The notes under the pieces were generated by a model that was not told where the DNA came from, made no database searches, and saw only the letters and a list, made by a program, of their open reading frames with translations. DNA of 64,000 nucleotides from CAVSJO01 sp963728445 (GTDB taxonomy: Bacteria; Gemmatimonadota; Gemmatimonadetes; Longimicrobiales; RSA9): assembly GCA_963728445.1 (NCBI GenBank), contig CAVSJO010000006.1:1798001-1862000 (forward strand). Reading direction: 5' to 3'. Of this stretch, positions 16,808 to 24,724 are shown in pieces. How positions within the stretch are numbered: the first letter of the stretch is position 1; every line of letters starts with the position of its first letter. A program made the translations under genes and the position numbers.

Positions 16808-18949
16808 GTGACGTCAGTGACGAGCTGGACGCTCTGGTCGCCACTGGTCGCGATCATCGGACTGGTAGGGGCGCTCATCCTCTACCTCTACGTGCGTCGG
16901 CAGTCGGCCGGCACCGACCTCATGCAGGAGCTGGCGGACCGGATCCACGAAGGCGCCATGGCGTTCCTGCGCCGGGAGTATTCGGTGCTCGTCGTCTTCC
17001 TCGTGGTCGTCGCTGGACTGCTCTGGTGGGCCATCGGCGGTCTCACGGCCCTCGCCTACGTCAGCGGCGCCCTCAGCTCCATCATGGCGGGCTTCTTCGG
17101 CATGAGCGCCGCCACCCGGGCGAACGTGCGCACGGCTGCGGCCGCGAAGGAGTCGGGGCAGGGCAAGGCCCTCCGCATCGCGTTCTTCGGCGGCGCCGTC
17201 ATGGGCCTCTCCGTTGCGGCGCTGGGCCTGCTCGGGATCGGACTCTGGTACTGGGCGGAGGGCTCCGGCGCCATCAGCGGCGCGGAGTTCCTGAAGTTCT
17301 CCGAGATCATCAGCGGCTACGCCATGGGGGCGAGCTCCATCGCCCTCTTCGCCCGCGTGGGCGGCGGCATCTACACGAAGGCCGCCGACGTCGGTGCCGA
17401 CCTGGTCGGCAAGATCGAGGCGGGCATCCCCGAGGACGACCCGCGCAACCCGGCGACCATCGCCGACAACGTGGGCGACAACGTGGGCGACGTCGCCGGC
17501 ATGGGCGCCGACATCTTCGAGAGCTACGTCGGCTCCGTCATCGCGACGATCGCCATCGGGGCGAGCAGCGCGCTGTACGCGCAGAACCGCGCGGCTGCCG
17601 TCGCCCTGCCGATCCTCACGATCCTGATCGGCCTGGTGGCGTCCCTCGTGGGCATCGCGCTCATGAAGGTGCTCGAGCGGACGAACCCCGCGGCGGCGCT
17701 GCGGAACGTCACGTTCGTCGCCGCCGGGCTCTTCCTGGTGGCCATGTACTTCGCCGTGAGCGCGCTGGGCTTCACGATCGTCGATCCGGTGAGCGAGCGC
17801 GTGCTGCCCGCCATCGGACCGTTCTGGGCGATCCTGGCCGGGACCATCGCCGGCATCCTGATCGGGCTGGTCACCGAGTACTACACGGCCGGCGGCCCCA
17901 TCCGGAAGATCGCCGACCAGAGCCAGACCGGCTCGGCCACGAACATCATCGCCGGGCTCGCGGTGGGCATGGAGTCCACGGCGGCGCCCATCCTCCTCAT
18001 CGTCGGCGCCATCTGGGTGGCCCACGCCTCCGCCGGCCTGTACGGCATCGGCATCGCCGCGGTCGGCATGCTGGCGACCGTGGGCGTGACCATGTCCGTC
18101 GACGCCTACGGCCCCATCGCCGACAACGCCGGCGGCATCGCCGAGATGGGGCACATGGGCCCGGAGGTCCGGACGATCACGGACGGACTGGACGCCATCG
18201 GCAACACGACGGCGGCGATCGGCAAGGGCTTCGCCATCGGCTCCGCGGCGCTCACCGCCCTCGCGCTCTTCAGCGCCTACGCGGGGGCCGTCGGCCTGCG
18301 TGAGTCCGGGCTCGACATCATCAACCCGTCCGTCGTCATCGGCATGCTCATCGGCGGCGTGCTGCCGTTCTTCATCTCGGCCCTCACCATGACCGCCGTC
18401 GGCCGCGCCGCGTCCGGCATGGTGGACGAGGTGCGACGCCAGTTCCGGGAGATCCCCGGGATCATGGAGGGCACGACGCCGCCGGACAGCGCCCGCTGCG
18501 TCGACATCTCGACCCGCGCCGCCCTGCGGGAGATGATCGCGCCGGGCCTCACGGCCATCATCGTGCCCGTGGTGGTGGGCGTCATCAGCGTCCAGATGCT
18601 GGGCGGCCTCCTCGCCGGCGCCACCGTGACGGGCGTGCTCCTCGCCCTCTTCATGGCCAACGCCGGTGGCGCGTGGGACAACGCCAAGAAGCACATCGAG
18701 GGCGGCGCGTACGGCGGCAAGGGCTCCGATCCCCACAAGGCGGCCGTCGTCGGGGACACCGTCGGCGACCCGTTCAAGGACACGTCGGGCCCGGCCATGA
18801 ACATCCTCATCAAGCTCATGAGCGTGGTGTCCCTGGTGCTGGCGCCGTGGTTCGCCCGCATCCACGGGATCCGGGCTCAGTCCGGCGCCGAGGACGTGGG
18901 CCTGTGGCTGCACCACGCCGTCCACGCCGTCCGCGCCCTGCTGGGCTGA
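16808..18949 (+). CDS. hppA: Membrane-bound ion-pumping pyrophosphatase, K+-dependent type
   Basis: A 713-residue polytopic protein (about 16 membrane helices expected) that couples PPi hydrolysis to H+ or Na+ export. The PPi-binding DVGADLVGKIEAGIPEDDPR and DNVGDNVGDVAGMGADIFE motifs are intact, as is the C-terminal GDTVGDPFKDTSGPA. The sequence GNTTAAIGKGFAIGSA has Ala at the position where K+-independent enzymes carry Lys, so K+ stimulation is predicted. The start GTG follows GGAGG. Its placement in the prs-pth-ychF run is unusual and may link PPi use to biosynthesis. Whether it pumps H+ or Na+ cannot be decided here. Confidence 0.96.
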   Translation: MTSVTSWTLWSPLVAIIGLVGALILYLYVRRQSAGTDLMQELADRIHEGAMAFLRREYSVLVVFLVVVAGLLWWAIGGLTALAYVSGALSSIMAGFFGMSAATRANVRTAAAAKESGQGKALRIAFFGGAVMGLSVAALGLLGIGLWYWAEGSGAISGAEFLKFSEIISGYAMGASSIALFARVGGGIYTKAADVGADLVGKIEAGIPEDDPRNPATIADNVGDNVGDVAGMGADIFESYVGSVIATIAIGASSALYAQNRAAAVALPILTILIGLVASLVGIALMKVLERTNPAAALRNVTFVAAGLFLVAMYFAVSALGFTIVDPVSERVLPAIGPFWAILAGTIAGILIGLVTEYYTAGGPIRKIADQSQTGSATNIIAGLAVGMESTAAPILLIVGAIWVAHASAGLYGIGIAAVGMLATVGVTMSVDAYGPIADNAGGIAEMGHMGPEVRTITDGLDAIGNTTAAIGKGFAIGSAALTALALFSAYAGAVGLRESGLDIINPSVVIGMLIGGVLPFFISALTMTAVGRAASGMVDEVRRQFREIPGIMEGTTPPDSARCVDISTRAALREMIAPGLTAIIVPVVVGVISVQMLGGLLAGATVTGVLLALFMANAGGAWDNAKKHIEGGAYGGKGSDPHKAAVVGDTVGDPFKDTSGPAMNILIKLMSVVSLVLAPWFARIHGIRAQSGAEDVGLWLHHAVHAVRALLG

Positions 18950-18961
18950 GGAGCCGGGACC

Positions 18962-20155
18962 GTGGCCGCTGACGCCTCCTTCGACCGGGCCATCGCCTTC
19001 GCCCAGGACCTGATCCGGATCCCGGGTCCGCCGGGTGGGGAAGGCGACGTCGCCGCCCGCCTCGCCGGCGAGCTCGAGACCCTCGGCTACGACGAGGTCT
19101 TCACGGACGCGGTCGGCAACGTCGTCGGCCGCATCCGCGGGACCGGCGACGGCCCGACCGTCATGCTGTCCTGCCATCTCGACGTCGTCGATCCGGGCGA
19201 CGCCGGGGAGTGGGACCACCCGCCCTACGGAGGCGACGTCGCCGACGGCTTCCTCCACGGCCGCGGCGCCATGGACATCAAGGGTCCGCTGGCGCTGCAG
19301 ACGTACGCCGCGGCCCGATTCCTCGGGGAGCGGCTGCCGGGCGACGTCGTCGTCGCCCATACCGTCATCGAGGAGCGCGGCGGCTGGGGCATGGCGCACC
19401 TGCTGGAGTCGGGCCGCGTGGAGCCGGACGTCGTCATCATCGGCGAGTCCACCGGCCTCGACGTGTGCATCGGCCACCGCGGCCGTGCGGAGATGGTGGT
19501 GGAGGCCCACGGCCTCGCCGGGCATGCCTCCGCCCCCGAGCGCGCCCGCAACGCGCTGGATCTGCTGCCGGCCATCCTGCCGGCGCTGAAGGCCTTCGCC
19601 GAGACGCTGCCGTCCGACCCGGTGCTCGGGAAGTCGACGGCCGTCGCCACGGGCGTGGACGCCTTGCCGACCAGCCCCAACGTGATCCCGGACCTCGCCC
19701 GCGTCGTCGTGGACTGGCGCATCCTGCCCAGCATGACGCAGGACGGCGCGCTGGCCATGCTGCGCGAGTGGCTCGAGACCCACGTGCACGTCCCCGAGGG
19801 CCTGCGCCTGTCCGTGCGCTACTCGACGGAGGTGCAGCGCACGTACACGGGGCAGGAGAAGGAGCACCGGCTCTTCACGCCCGGCTTCCTCCTCGCCGCC
19901 GACCATCCGGTGGCCGTCGCCGCCGCGCGGTCCGTGGCGGCGAGCACGGGCCGCGACCCGAAGGTCCGTCCGTGGACCTTCGCCACCGACGGCGGCCACG
20001 CGTGCGGCGTGCACGGCATTCCCTCCATCGGCTTCGCGCCCGGCGAGGAGCGCCACGCCCACACGAACACGGAGTGTCTCGCCCTCGACGAGGCCGAGAT
20101 CGCCTTCGACGCCTACCCGGGCCTGATCGCGGCCGTGATGGAGGCCGCCCGCTGA
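18962..20155 (+). CDS. M20 family metallopeptidase/deacylase
   Basis: A 397-residue zinc hydrolase of the M20 (ArgE/DapE/CPG2, YgeY-like) family, probably cytoplasmic. The metal ligands and catalytic residues are visible in SCHLDVVDPG, GRGAMDIKG, EERGG, GEST and the C-terminal HTNTEC. The dimerisation domain lies in the middle, around GHRGRAEMVVEAHG. It starts at GTG, 12 bases after hppA. Substrates in this family range from N-acetyl amino acids to dipeptides, so none can be named. Confidence 0.9.
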   Translation: MAADASFDRAIAFAQDLIRIPGPPGGEGDVAARLAGELETLGYDEVFTDAVGNVVGRIRGTGDGPTVMLSCHLDVVDPGDAGEWDHPPYGGDVADGFLHGRGAMDIKGPLALQTYAAARFLGERLPGDVVVAHTVIEERGGWGMAHLLESGRVEPDVVIIGESTGLDVCIGHRGRAEMVVEAHGLAGHASAPERARNALDLLPAILPALKAFAETLPSDPVLGKSTAVATGVDALPTSPNVIPDLARVVVDWRILPSMTQDGALAMLREWLETHVHVPEGLRLSVRYSTEVQRTYTGQEKEHRLFTPGFLLAADHPVAVAAARSVAASTGRDPKVRPWTFATDGGHACGVHGIPSIGFAPGEERHAHTNTECLALDEAEIAFDAYPGLIAAVMEAAR

Positions 20156-20207
20156 GCCCCGTCACGCCGTCGCCGTACCGCCCGCTCGCAGCACCGCCAG
20201 GAGAAGG

Positions 20208-21317
20208 ATGCCCAACCTGAGACTCGGGATCGTCGGCCTGCCCAATGTGGGGAAGTCGACGCTCTTCAATGCGCTGACGGCCGCGGGCGCGTCGGCGGAG
20301 AACTATCCCTTCTGCACCGTCGATCCGAACGTCGGCGTCGTCGAGGTCCCCGACGCGCGCGTCGACCTCCTCGTCGAGAAGGTGCAGCCGAAGGCACGTA
20401 CGCCCGCCGTGGTCACGTTCGTCGACATCGCCGGACTGGTGGAGGGCGCGAGCAAGGGCGAGGGGCTGGGCAACCAGTTCCTGGCGACGATCCGGGAGGT
20501 CGACGCCATCGTCCACGTCGTGCGCTGCTTCGACGACCCGGACGTCGTGCACGTGCTCGGGTCCGTCGACCCCCTGCGGGACCGGGGCATCATCAACACC
20601 GAGCTGGCCCTGGCGGACCTGCAGGCCGTGGAGAAGCGGCTGGACCGGGTCGAGAAGGTGGCCCGATCCGGCGACCGGGAGGCGCAGACGGAGGCGGACC
20701 TGCTGCGTCGCCTCCAGACCCTCCTCGGGGAAGGCAAGCCGGCGAGGCTCGTGGAGACCTCGAGCGAGGAGGAGCGGCGCATGCTGCGCACGCTCCAGCT
20801 GCTGACGGCGAAGCGCGAGCTGTACGTGGCGAACGTCGCCGATTCCGACCTGCCGGACATGGACAACGAGCACGTCCGGGCGCTGCGCGCCGCCGTGGAG
20901 GCCGACGGCGAGCCCGCGATGGTCGTGCCCCTGTCCGTGCGCATCGAGGCGGAGATCCTGGAGCTGGACCCGGCGGACCGCGCCGCGTTCCTCCAGGACC
21001 TGGGGCTGCCGGAGCCCGGGCTGCACCAGCTCATCCGCGCCGGTTACGACCTCCTCGACCTGATCAGCTACTTCACCGCCGGCGAGAAGGAGGTCCGGGC
21101 CTGGACCATCCGCCGCGGCACGCGGGCGCCCGTCGCCGCCGGCGAGATCCACACCGACTTCGAGCGCGGCTTCATCCGCGCCGAGACCCTCGGCTGGGAC
21201 GACTTCGTCCGCGTCGGCTCCCAGAAGGACGCCCGGGACCAGGGGCTGATGAGGAGCGAGGGCAAGGAATATGTGGTGCAGGACGGGGATATCATGTTGT
21301 TTCGGTTCAACGTTTGA
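20208..21317 (+). CDS. ychF: Redox-regulated ATPase YchF (OLA1 family)
   Basis: A 369-residue Obg-related P-loop NTPase that binds ATP rather than GTP and associates with ribosomes. G1 GLPNVGKST is at residues 10-18 and G3 DIAG follows. The G4 position reads NVAD instead of NKxD, the hallmark of ATP preference. The TGS domain forms the C-terminus (YFTAGEKEVRAWTI). The stop codon lies at the first bases of hexamer repeat C. The gene belongs to the conserved prs-rplY-pth-ychF order. Confidence 0.97.
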   Translation: MPNLRLGIVGLPNVGKSTLFNALTAAGASAENYPFCTVDPNVGVVEVPDARVDLLVEKVQPKARTPAVVTFVDIAGLVEGASKGEGLGNQFLATIREVDAIVHVVRCFDDPDVVHVLGSVDPLRDRGIINTELALADLQAVEKRLDRVEKVARSGDREAQTEADLLRRLQTLLGEGKPARLVETSSEEERRMLRTLQLLTAKRELYVANVADSDLPDMDNEHVRALRAAVEADGEPAMVVPLSVRIEAEILELDPADRAAFLQDLGLPEPGLHQLIRAGYDLLDLISYFTAGEKEVRAWTIRRGTRAPVAAGEIHTDFERGFIRAETLGWDDFVRVGSQKDARDQGLMRSEGKEYVVQDGDIMLFRFNV

Positions 21318-21427
21318 GGCTTAGGCTGAGGCTGAGGCTTAGGCTGAGGTTCGGGCTGGGGCTGGGGCTGGGGCGGGGGCTGGGGCTAGGGCTGGGGCTG
21401 GGGCTGGGGCTGGGGCGGGGGCTGGGG
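21316..21427 (+). repeat. Hexanucleotide repeat C: (GAGGCT/TAGGCT)n then (GGGGCT)n
   Basis: GAGGCT and TAGGCT units run from 21316, starting within the ychF stop, to about 21350. After a short transition, imperfect GGGGCT units continue to 21427. The reverse complement reads (AGCCCC)n then (AGCCTC)n, the same block order as repeat A at 11303-11442. It is non-coding apart from the stop overlap. Confidence 0.93.
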
Positions 21428-21450
21428 AACTCACGACGGCGGAGGCGACC

Positions 21451-22050
21451 ATGACGGGGATCACGCGGCCGATGCGGCTGGCGGGTGCGGCGGTACTGGC
21501 GGTGGCGCTGGCGGGTCCGGCGGGGCTGCGGGCGCAGGCGCCGCCGGCGGCGGAGCAGGTGGCGGCGGCCGTGCTGGCGGCGCCGGACTCCATGCGGGCG
21601 AGTGCCACGGTGCTGGGGTGGCGGGATGACGGAACGCTCCTCACGCTCCGCAAGGGCGACGGACCCCTGGTCTGCCTCTCGGACGACCCCCGCGACACGT
21701 ACTGGAGCGTCGCGTGCTACCACCGCTCGCTGGAGCCGTTCATGGCGCGCGGGCGGGAGCTGGTGCGGCAGGGGATCCGAGGGAAGGCCCGGGAGGAGCA
21801 GCGCTGGAAGGAGATCGAGGCGGGCACGCTGAAGATGCCCTACGGCGCGATCCTCTACGTGCTGGGCGGCAAGGGCTACGACCCCGCCACCGGCACCGTC
21901 GAGCAGCCGCAGCTGCGCTGGGTCATCTACACGCCCGGCGCGACGAGCGAGTCGACCGGCCTGCCCACGCGCCAGCGGGAGCCGGGCGAGCCGTGGCTCA
22001 TGTTCGGCGGCACGCCGGGGGCCCACATCATGATCACCCCGCCGCGCTAG
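21451..22050 (+). CDS. Secreted hypothetical protein
   Basis: 199 residues with a clear signal peptide (LAGAAVLAVALAGPAGLRA, cleavage after AQA), so it is exported. The mature part, with two Cys residues near CLSDDPRD and ACYH, is not a family I recognise. The central TLRKGDGPLVCLSDDP and the end GGTPGAHIMITPP look like a compact beta-rich domain. It starts after hexamer repeat C with GGAGG upstream of the ATG. Confidence 0.75.
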   Translation: MTGITRPMRLAGAAVLAVALAGPAGLRAQAPPAAEQVAAAVLAAPDSMRASATVLGWRDDGTLLTLRKGDGPLVCLSDDPRDTYWSVACYHRSLEPFMARGRELVRQGIRGKAREEQRWKEIEAGTLKMPYGAILYVLGGKGYDPATGTVEQPQLRWVIYTPGATSESTGLPTRQREPGEPWLMFGGTPGAHIMITPPR

Positions 22051-22058
22051 CGTCCGTC

Positions 22059-22088
22059 TTGAGTGAGCAGCGGGAGCGGCCGTAGATT
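22059..22088 (+). promoter_or_regulatory. Candidate promoter for the CPBP protease gene
   Basis: TTGAGT (22059-22064) and TAGATT (22083-22088) are separated by 18 bases and lie about 43 bases before the ATG at 22131. Each hexamer matches the consensus at four of six positions. Confidence 0.4.
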
Positions 22089-22130
22089 CGGACGTTCCCG
22101 CCCCACCCACCCTCCCTAACGGGAGGCTTC

Positions 22131-23021
22131 ATGAGCGCTCTTTCCGGGACCTGGCGACGAGTCCCCGTCGTCGTTCGGGCGGTCATCGTTGGCGTTCTCG
22201 TCGCCGCCGCCGGTACCACTCCGTGGGCGTGGCTCGCCGGCATGAACCTGCGGCATTTCCGCGCGGTGCCCTGGGACGCCGCGGTCATGGCGCCGTACCT
22301 GTGGCTGTACTGGCTCTACGCGTCGGGCCGGGGCTGGCCCCGCTCGACGTCGGAGCGACGGCGGCAATCGCTGCGAGCCCGCCCCCTCGACCCGGACACG
22401 TGGGCGGCGGCGATGGTCGCGGGCGTACTCGGCATTGCCACGTCCCTCGATCTCATGCGACTTCTCGGCCGCCTCGTGGCCCTCCCCCACGAGGGCGCCC
22501 TCGACCTCGCTGGCGTCCCCACCGTGACCGTCGCCGGCTCGCTCCTCATGGCAGCGATCGTCGCCGGCGTCGTCGAGGAGGCGTCCTTCCGCGGCTACAT
22601 GCAGCGTCCCATCGAGCGCCGCCACGGACCGGTCGTTGCCATCCTCGTCGCCAGCCTCGTGTTCGGCCTCGCTCACGGCTCCCACAGCTATTTCACGGCG
22701 GCGCTCCTGCCCTTCTACGCCGCCATCGGGGCGACCTACGGGGCCATCGCGTGGATCACGGATTCCATCCTGCCGTGCATCGCCCTTCACGCGGGAAGCG
22801 ACTTCCTGGACTTCCTCGCTACCCTCGGCGCCGGCGGCGGAGGGGCCTGGGAGCGGACCGCCACCGGCGCACCCGCCGCGGCGGCGGGGCCCACGGGCGT
22901 CGATGCCGCCTTCTTCGTGAACCTCGCCGTCCTGACGCTGCTCGTCGCCGCGACCGTCTGGGCCTACCGGCAGCTCGCGCTCACAGCTCGACGTCGTGCG
23001 CCGGCGACGTCTTCGCCTTGA
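22131..23021 (+). CDS. CPBP family intramembrane metalloprotease
   Basis: A 296-residue membrane protein of the CAAX-protease/bacteriocin-processing family. The active-site motifs are EEASFRGYMQ (E-E-x3-R), FGLAHGSH (F-x3-H) and LPCIALHAGSDF (H-x3-D), within about seven or eight hydrophobic segments. Substrates are unknown in most bacteria; roles include processing of prenylated or secreted peptides. The 3' end overlaps the convergent isochorismatase-type gene by 41 bases. Confidence 0.88.
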   Translation: MSALSGTWRRVPVVVRAVIVGVLVAAAGTTPWAWLAGMNLRHFRAVPWDAAVMAPYLWLYWLYASGRGWPRSTSERRRQSLRARPLDPDTWAAAMVAGVLGIATSLDLMRLLGRLVALPHEGALDLAGVPTVTVAGSLLMAAIVAGVVEEASFRGYMQRPIERRHGPVVAILVASLVFGLAHGSHSYFTAALLPFYAAIGATYGAIAWITDSILPCIALHAGSDFLDFLATLGAGGGGAWERTATGAPAAAAGPTGVDAAFFVNLAVLTLLVAATVWAYRQLALTARRRAPATSSP

Positions 23022-23574
23022 GAACGCGCTCCATCCACGCCATCGCCGCCTCCGTCTGCTCCCGCGATTCGGAAGCACTGCAGTCCCGCGGGACGTGGAG
23101 CGCGAACCCCCGCAGGTAGGCGTCCGCGGCCGTGAGTTGAACGCAGATGTCGGCAGCGAAGCCGGCGAGCACCAGACGCTCGGTGCCGAGGTGCTCCAGC
23201 AGCACCTCGAGCGTCGTCGCGAAGAAGGCCGAGTGCCGCGGCTTCAGCACGAAGTAGTCCCTGTCCCGTGGCTCGAGCAGCCGCGCGATGGGCTCCCCCC
23301 GCACGCCGTCCTCGACGCAGTGGCGCACGACCTCCCGGAAGTCGGAACGCCACCGCCCCCAGTTGTCGTTCGCGTAGATGACGGGCACCCCCGCACCCCG
23401 CGCCCGCTCGGCGAGCTCCGAAAGCCGCTCCGCCGCCGGCAGCGCACCCTCCAGCAGGTCCTCCGCCCCCGGAAACTCCAGATCGTTGATCACGTCCACC
23501 AGCAGCAGCGCCGTCTCCGACTTCTCCGGCGCGCTGCCGTGTAGATCTGCCCATTCGCGTCGGTTGTCGTTCAT
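22981..23574 (-). CDS. Isochorismatase-family cysteine hydrolase
   Basis: A 197-residue cytoplasmic hydrolase of the nicotinamidase/isochorismatase superfamily. The catalytic Asp (LLLVDVINDLEF), Lys (VLKPRHSAFFATTLE) and Cys (GFAADICVQLTA) are all present, with the cis-peptide region before the Cys. Possible substrates include nicotinamide and other carbamoyl compounds; neighbours do not decide. It is transcribed divergently from the PEP-CTERM gene across a 195-base AT-richer spacer and overlaps the CPBP gene 3' end. Confidence 0.9.
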   Translation of the reverse strand: MNDNRREWADLHGSAPEKSETALLLVDVINDLEFPGAEDLLEGALPAAERLSELAERARGAGVPVIYANDNWGRWRSDFREVVRHCVEDGVRGEPIARLLEPRDRDYFVLKPRHSAFFATTLEVLLEHLGTERLVLAGFAADICVQLTAADAYLRGFALHVPRDCSASESREQTEAAMAWMERVLKAKTSPAHDVEL

Positions 23575-23646
23575 GAAATCCGCCTCCCGAGCCGATCAAG
23601 TGCCTGTCCGCCTGCGTCGTAGTGGCGGGGCAAAGAGCGAGCCTGT

Positions 23647-23663
23647 TTGGGAACAAGTCCCAA
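23647..23663. promoter_or_regulatory. Inverted repeat in the divergent spacer (possible operator)
   Basis: TTGGGA-ACAAG-TCCCAA is a perfect 6-bp inverted repeat with a 5-base centre, placed between the divergent hydrolase and PEP-CTERM genes. The size and position suit a regulator binding site, but no regulator is encoded nearby. Confidence 0.35.
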
Positions 23664-23769
23664 TCGCAGTTTCGCCGGATTGCGCCGTCTCATTTATGGA
23701 CGTATGATGGAAACATCATCAGTGGGCATAGTAAGCGCCGGTAGTATTTCCCCCTCAGAGAGACTGCCA

Positions 23770-24465
23770 GTGAAACGTAGAGTATCGGTCGGTGCCTGGA
23801 TGCTGCTTCTCGTCTGTGGAGTTCTGATGCTCGCCCCGCCGAATCACGCCGCTGCGCAGACCGGCTGGACCATCGATTGGGTCGGCATGGGGTGCGACGA
23901 CCCTCTCCAACGCATATGCGCCAGCGTGGAGTTGGGGGGCGTCGGTACCGACTACTGGCTGCGATTCATGGAAGTCGCCGGAAGGGGGAGCATCTATGCC
24001 TATTCGCTCGCGGGCGTGCCCGCGGGAGAACTGCTGGACATGGCAGGCCCCACGCGCTCGGATGCTACCTTCACGCCCCACATTTGGGAGGGCAACCTTG
24101 TCAGCGGTTACGGCAGGGTAGATCCCTACTATAGCAGCCTGGCCTATTTCAACACGATCAATCCCTACGCTGGCGAAGCCGGCTGGCTCACGCCCACAAC
24201 TTTCTATTTCCGCAGCCTCATGGAGGCGTCATCGGTCGATCCTCGCGCCATAGGGATTACTCTTGGCGGCGTGTATCATTGGAGATATGAACTCGACGGC
24301 TACAATACGTTTGATGACCTTCCGCTGACCCTCGCCAGCGCAGACGCGAAGTCTGTCTCTATCAGCTATCTGGCTCCAGAACCAGCCACACTTGTCCTCT
24401 TGGCATCGGGCCTGGCCCTGCTCCTCGGCGCCCGAGAGCTTCCTCGCCGGAACAGGTTGTCCTAG
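23770..24465 (+). CDS. PEP-CTERM sorted exported protein
   Basis: About 231 residues from GTG 23770, which gives VKRRVSVGAWMLLLVCGVLML, a normal signal peptide with cleavage near AAA-Q. Longer starts at ATG 23704/23707 or TTG 23647 are possible but less natural. The C-terminus has the full tripartite sorting signal: PEP (APEPATL), a hydrophobic helix (LVLLASGLALLLGA) and a basic end (RRNR). PEP-CTERM proteins are cut by an exosortase, none of which is in this window. The mature region is not recognised. Codon usage is visibly more AT-rich than in the neighbours, which suggests acquisition by transfer. Confidence 0.85.
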   Translation: MKRRVSVGAWMLLLVCGVLMLAPPNHAAAQTGWTIDWVGMGCDDPLQRICASVELGGVGTDYWLRFMEVAGRGSIYAYSLAGVPAGELLDMAGPTRSDATFTPHIWEGNLVSGYGRVDPYYSSLAYFNTINPYAGEAGWLTPTTFYFRSLMEASSVDPRAIGITLGGVYHWRYELDGYNTFDDLPLTLASADAKSVSISYLAPEPATLVLLASGLALLLGARELPRRNRLS

Positions 24466-24470
24466 CCGCC

Positions 24471-24580
24471 CGCCGCCCCGCGCGCAACGCGCGCGGAACC
24501 CCCGCCCGAAGGGCGCCCTCCCCGGCGAGCGGCGCAGCCGCCCCCGCCGCCCCGCGCGCAACGCGCGCGGAACCCCCGCC
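24471..24580 (+). repeat. 36-base direct repeat within the hairpin array
   Basis: The 36 bases at 24471-24506 recur identically at 24545-24580. Each copy contains the CCGCGCGC-AAC-GCGCGCGG hairpin followed by a C-rich AACCCCCGCC spacer. This points to duplication of a segment of the array. Confidence 0.9.
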
Positions 24581-24666
24581 GCCAGGCGGTGCCCCGTCCG
24601 AAAGGACGGTGCCCGGCCCGGAGGGCCGTGCCCCGCGCCGCAGGCGCGGTGCCCGCGCGAAGCGCG
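24478..24666 (+). repeat. Array of nine perfect GC-rich hairpins with variable stems
   Basis: Stems and loops in order: 24478-24496 (8 bp, AAC), 24503-24515 (5 bp, GAA), 24529-24541 (5 bp, GCA), 24552-24570 (8 bp, AAC), 24576-24589 (5 bp, GCCA), 24594-24609 (6 bp, GAAA), 24614-24628 (6 bp, GGA), 24633-24649 (7 bp, GCA), 24654-24666 (5 bp, GAA). The last five are separated by exactly TGCC. Stem sequences differ but each is perfectly self-complementary. Seven loops are GNA or GNNA closed by C-G. Together with the short leader on either side, it accounts for the 300-base gap between the PEP-CTERM gene and rpsF. No convincing reading frame was seen. Confidence 0.9.
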
Positions 24667-24669
24667 CGC

Positions 24670-24698
24670 TTGACGCTCCCGCCCCTTTCCCTTACGAT
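24670..24698 (+). promoter_or_regulatory. Promoter of the rpsF operon
   Basis: TTGACG (24670-24675) and TACGAT (24693-24698) are separated by 17 bases. The -35 begins 4 bases after the last hairpin of the array. The predicted transcript starts near 24705, leaving a leader of about 60 bases before rpsF. The same TACGAT -10 is found at the SRP RNA gene. Confidence 0.65.
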
Positions 24699-24724
24699 TC
24701 AATGCTTTGCACACGACTCCTGCT

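Noticed and set aside
16814..20062. 1082-residue minus-strand frame opposite hppA and the M20 peptidase
   Set aside because: The opposite strand encodes two well-recognised enzymes. The minus product is Gly/Ala/Arg/His-rich without any family motif.
24466..24700. CRISPR array
   Set aside because: There are no identical repeats with unique spacers of regular length. The repeated elements are self-complementary stems of changing sequence, and no cas genes are nearby.
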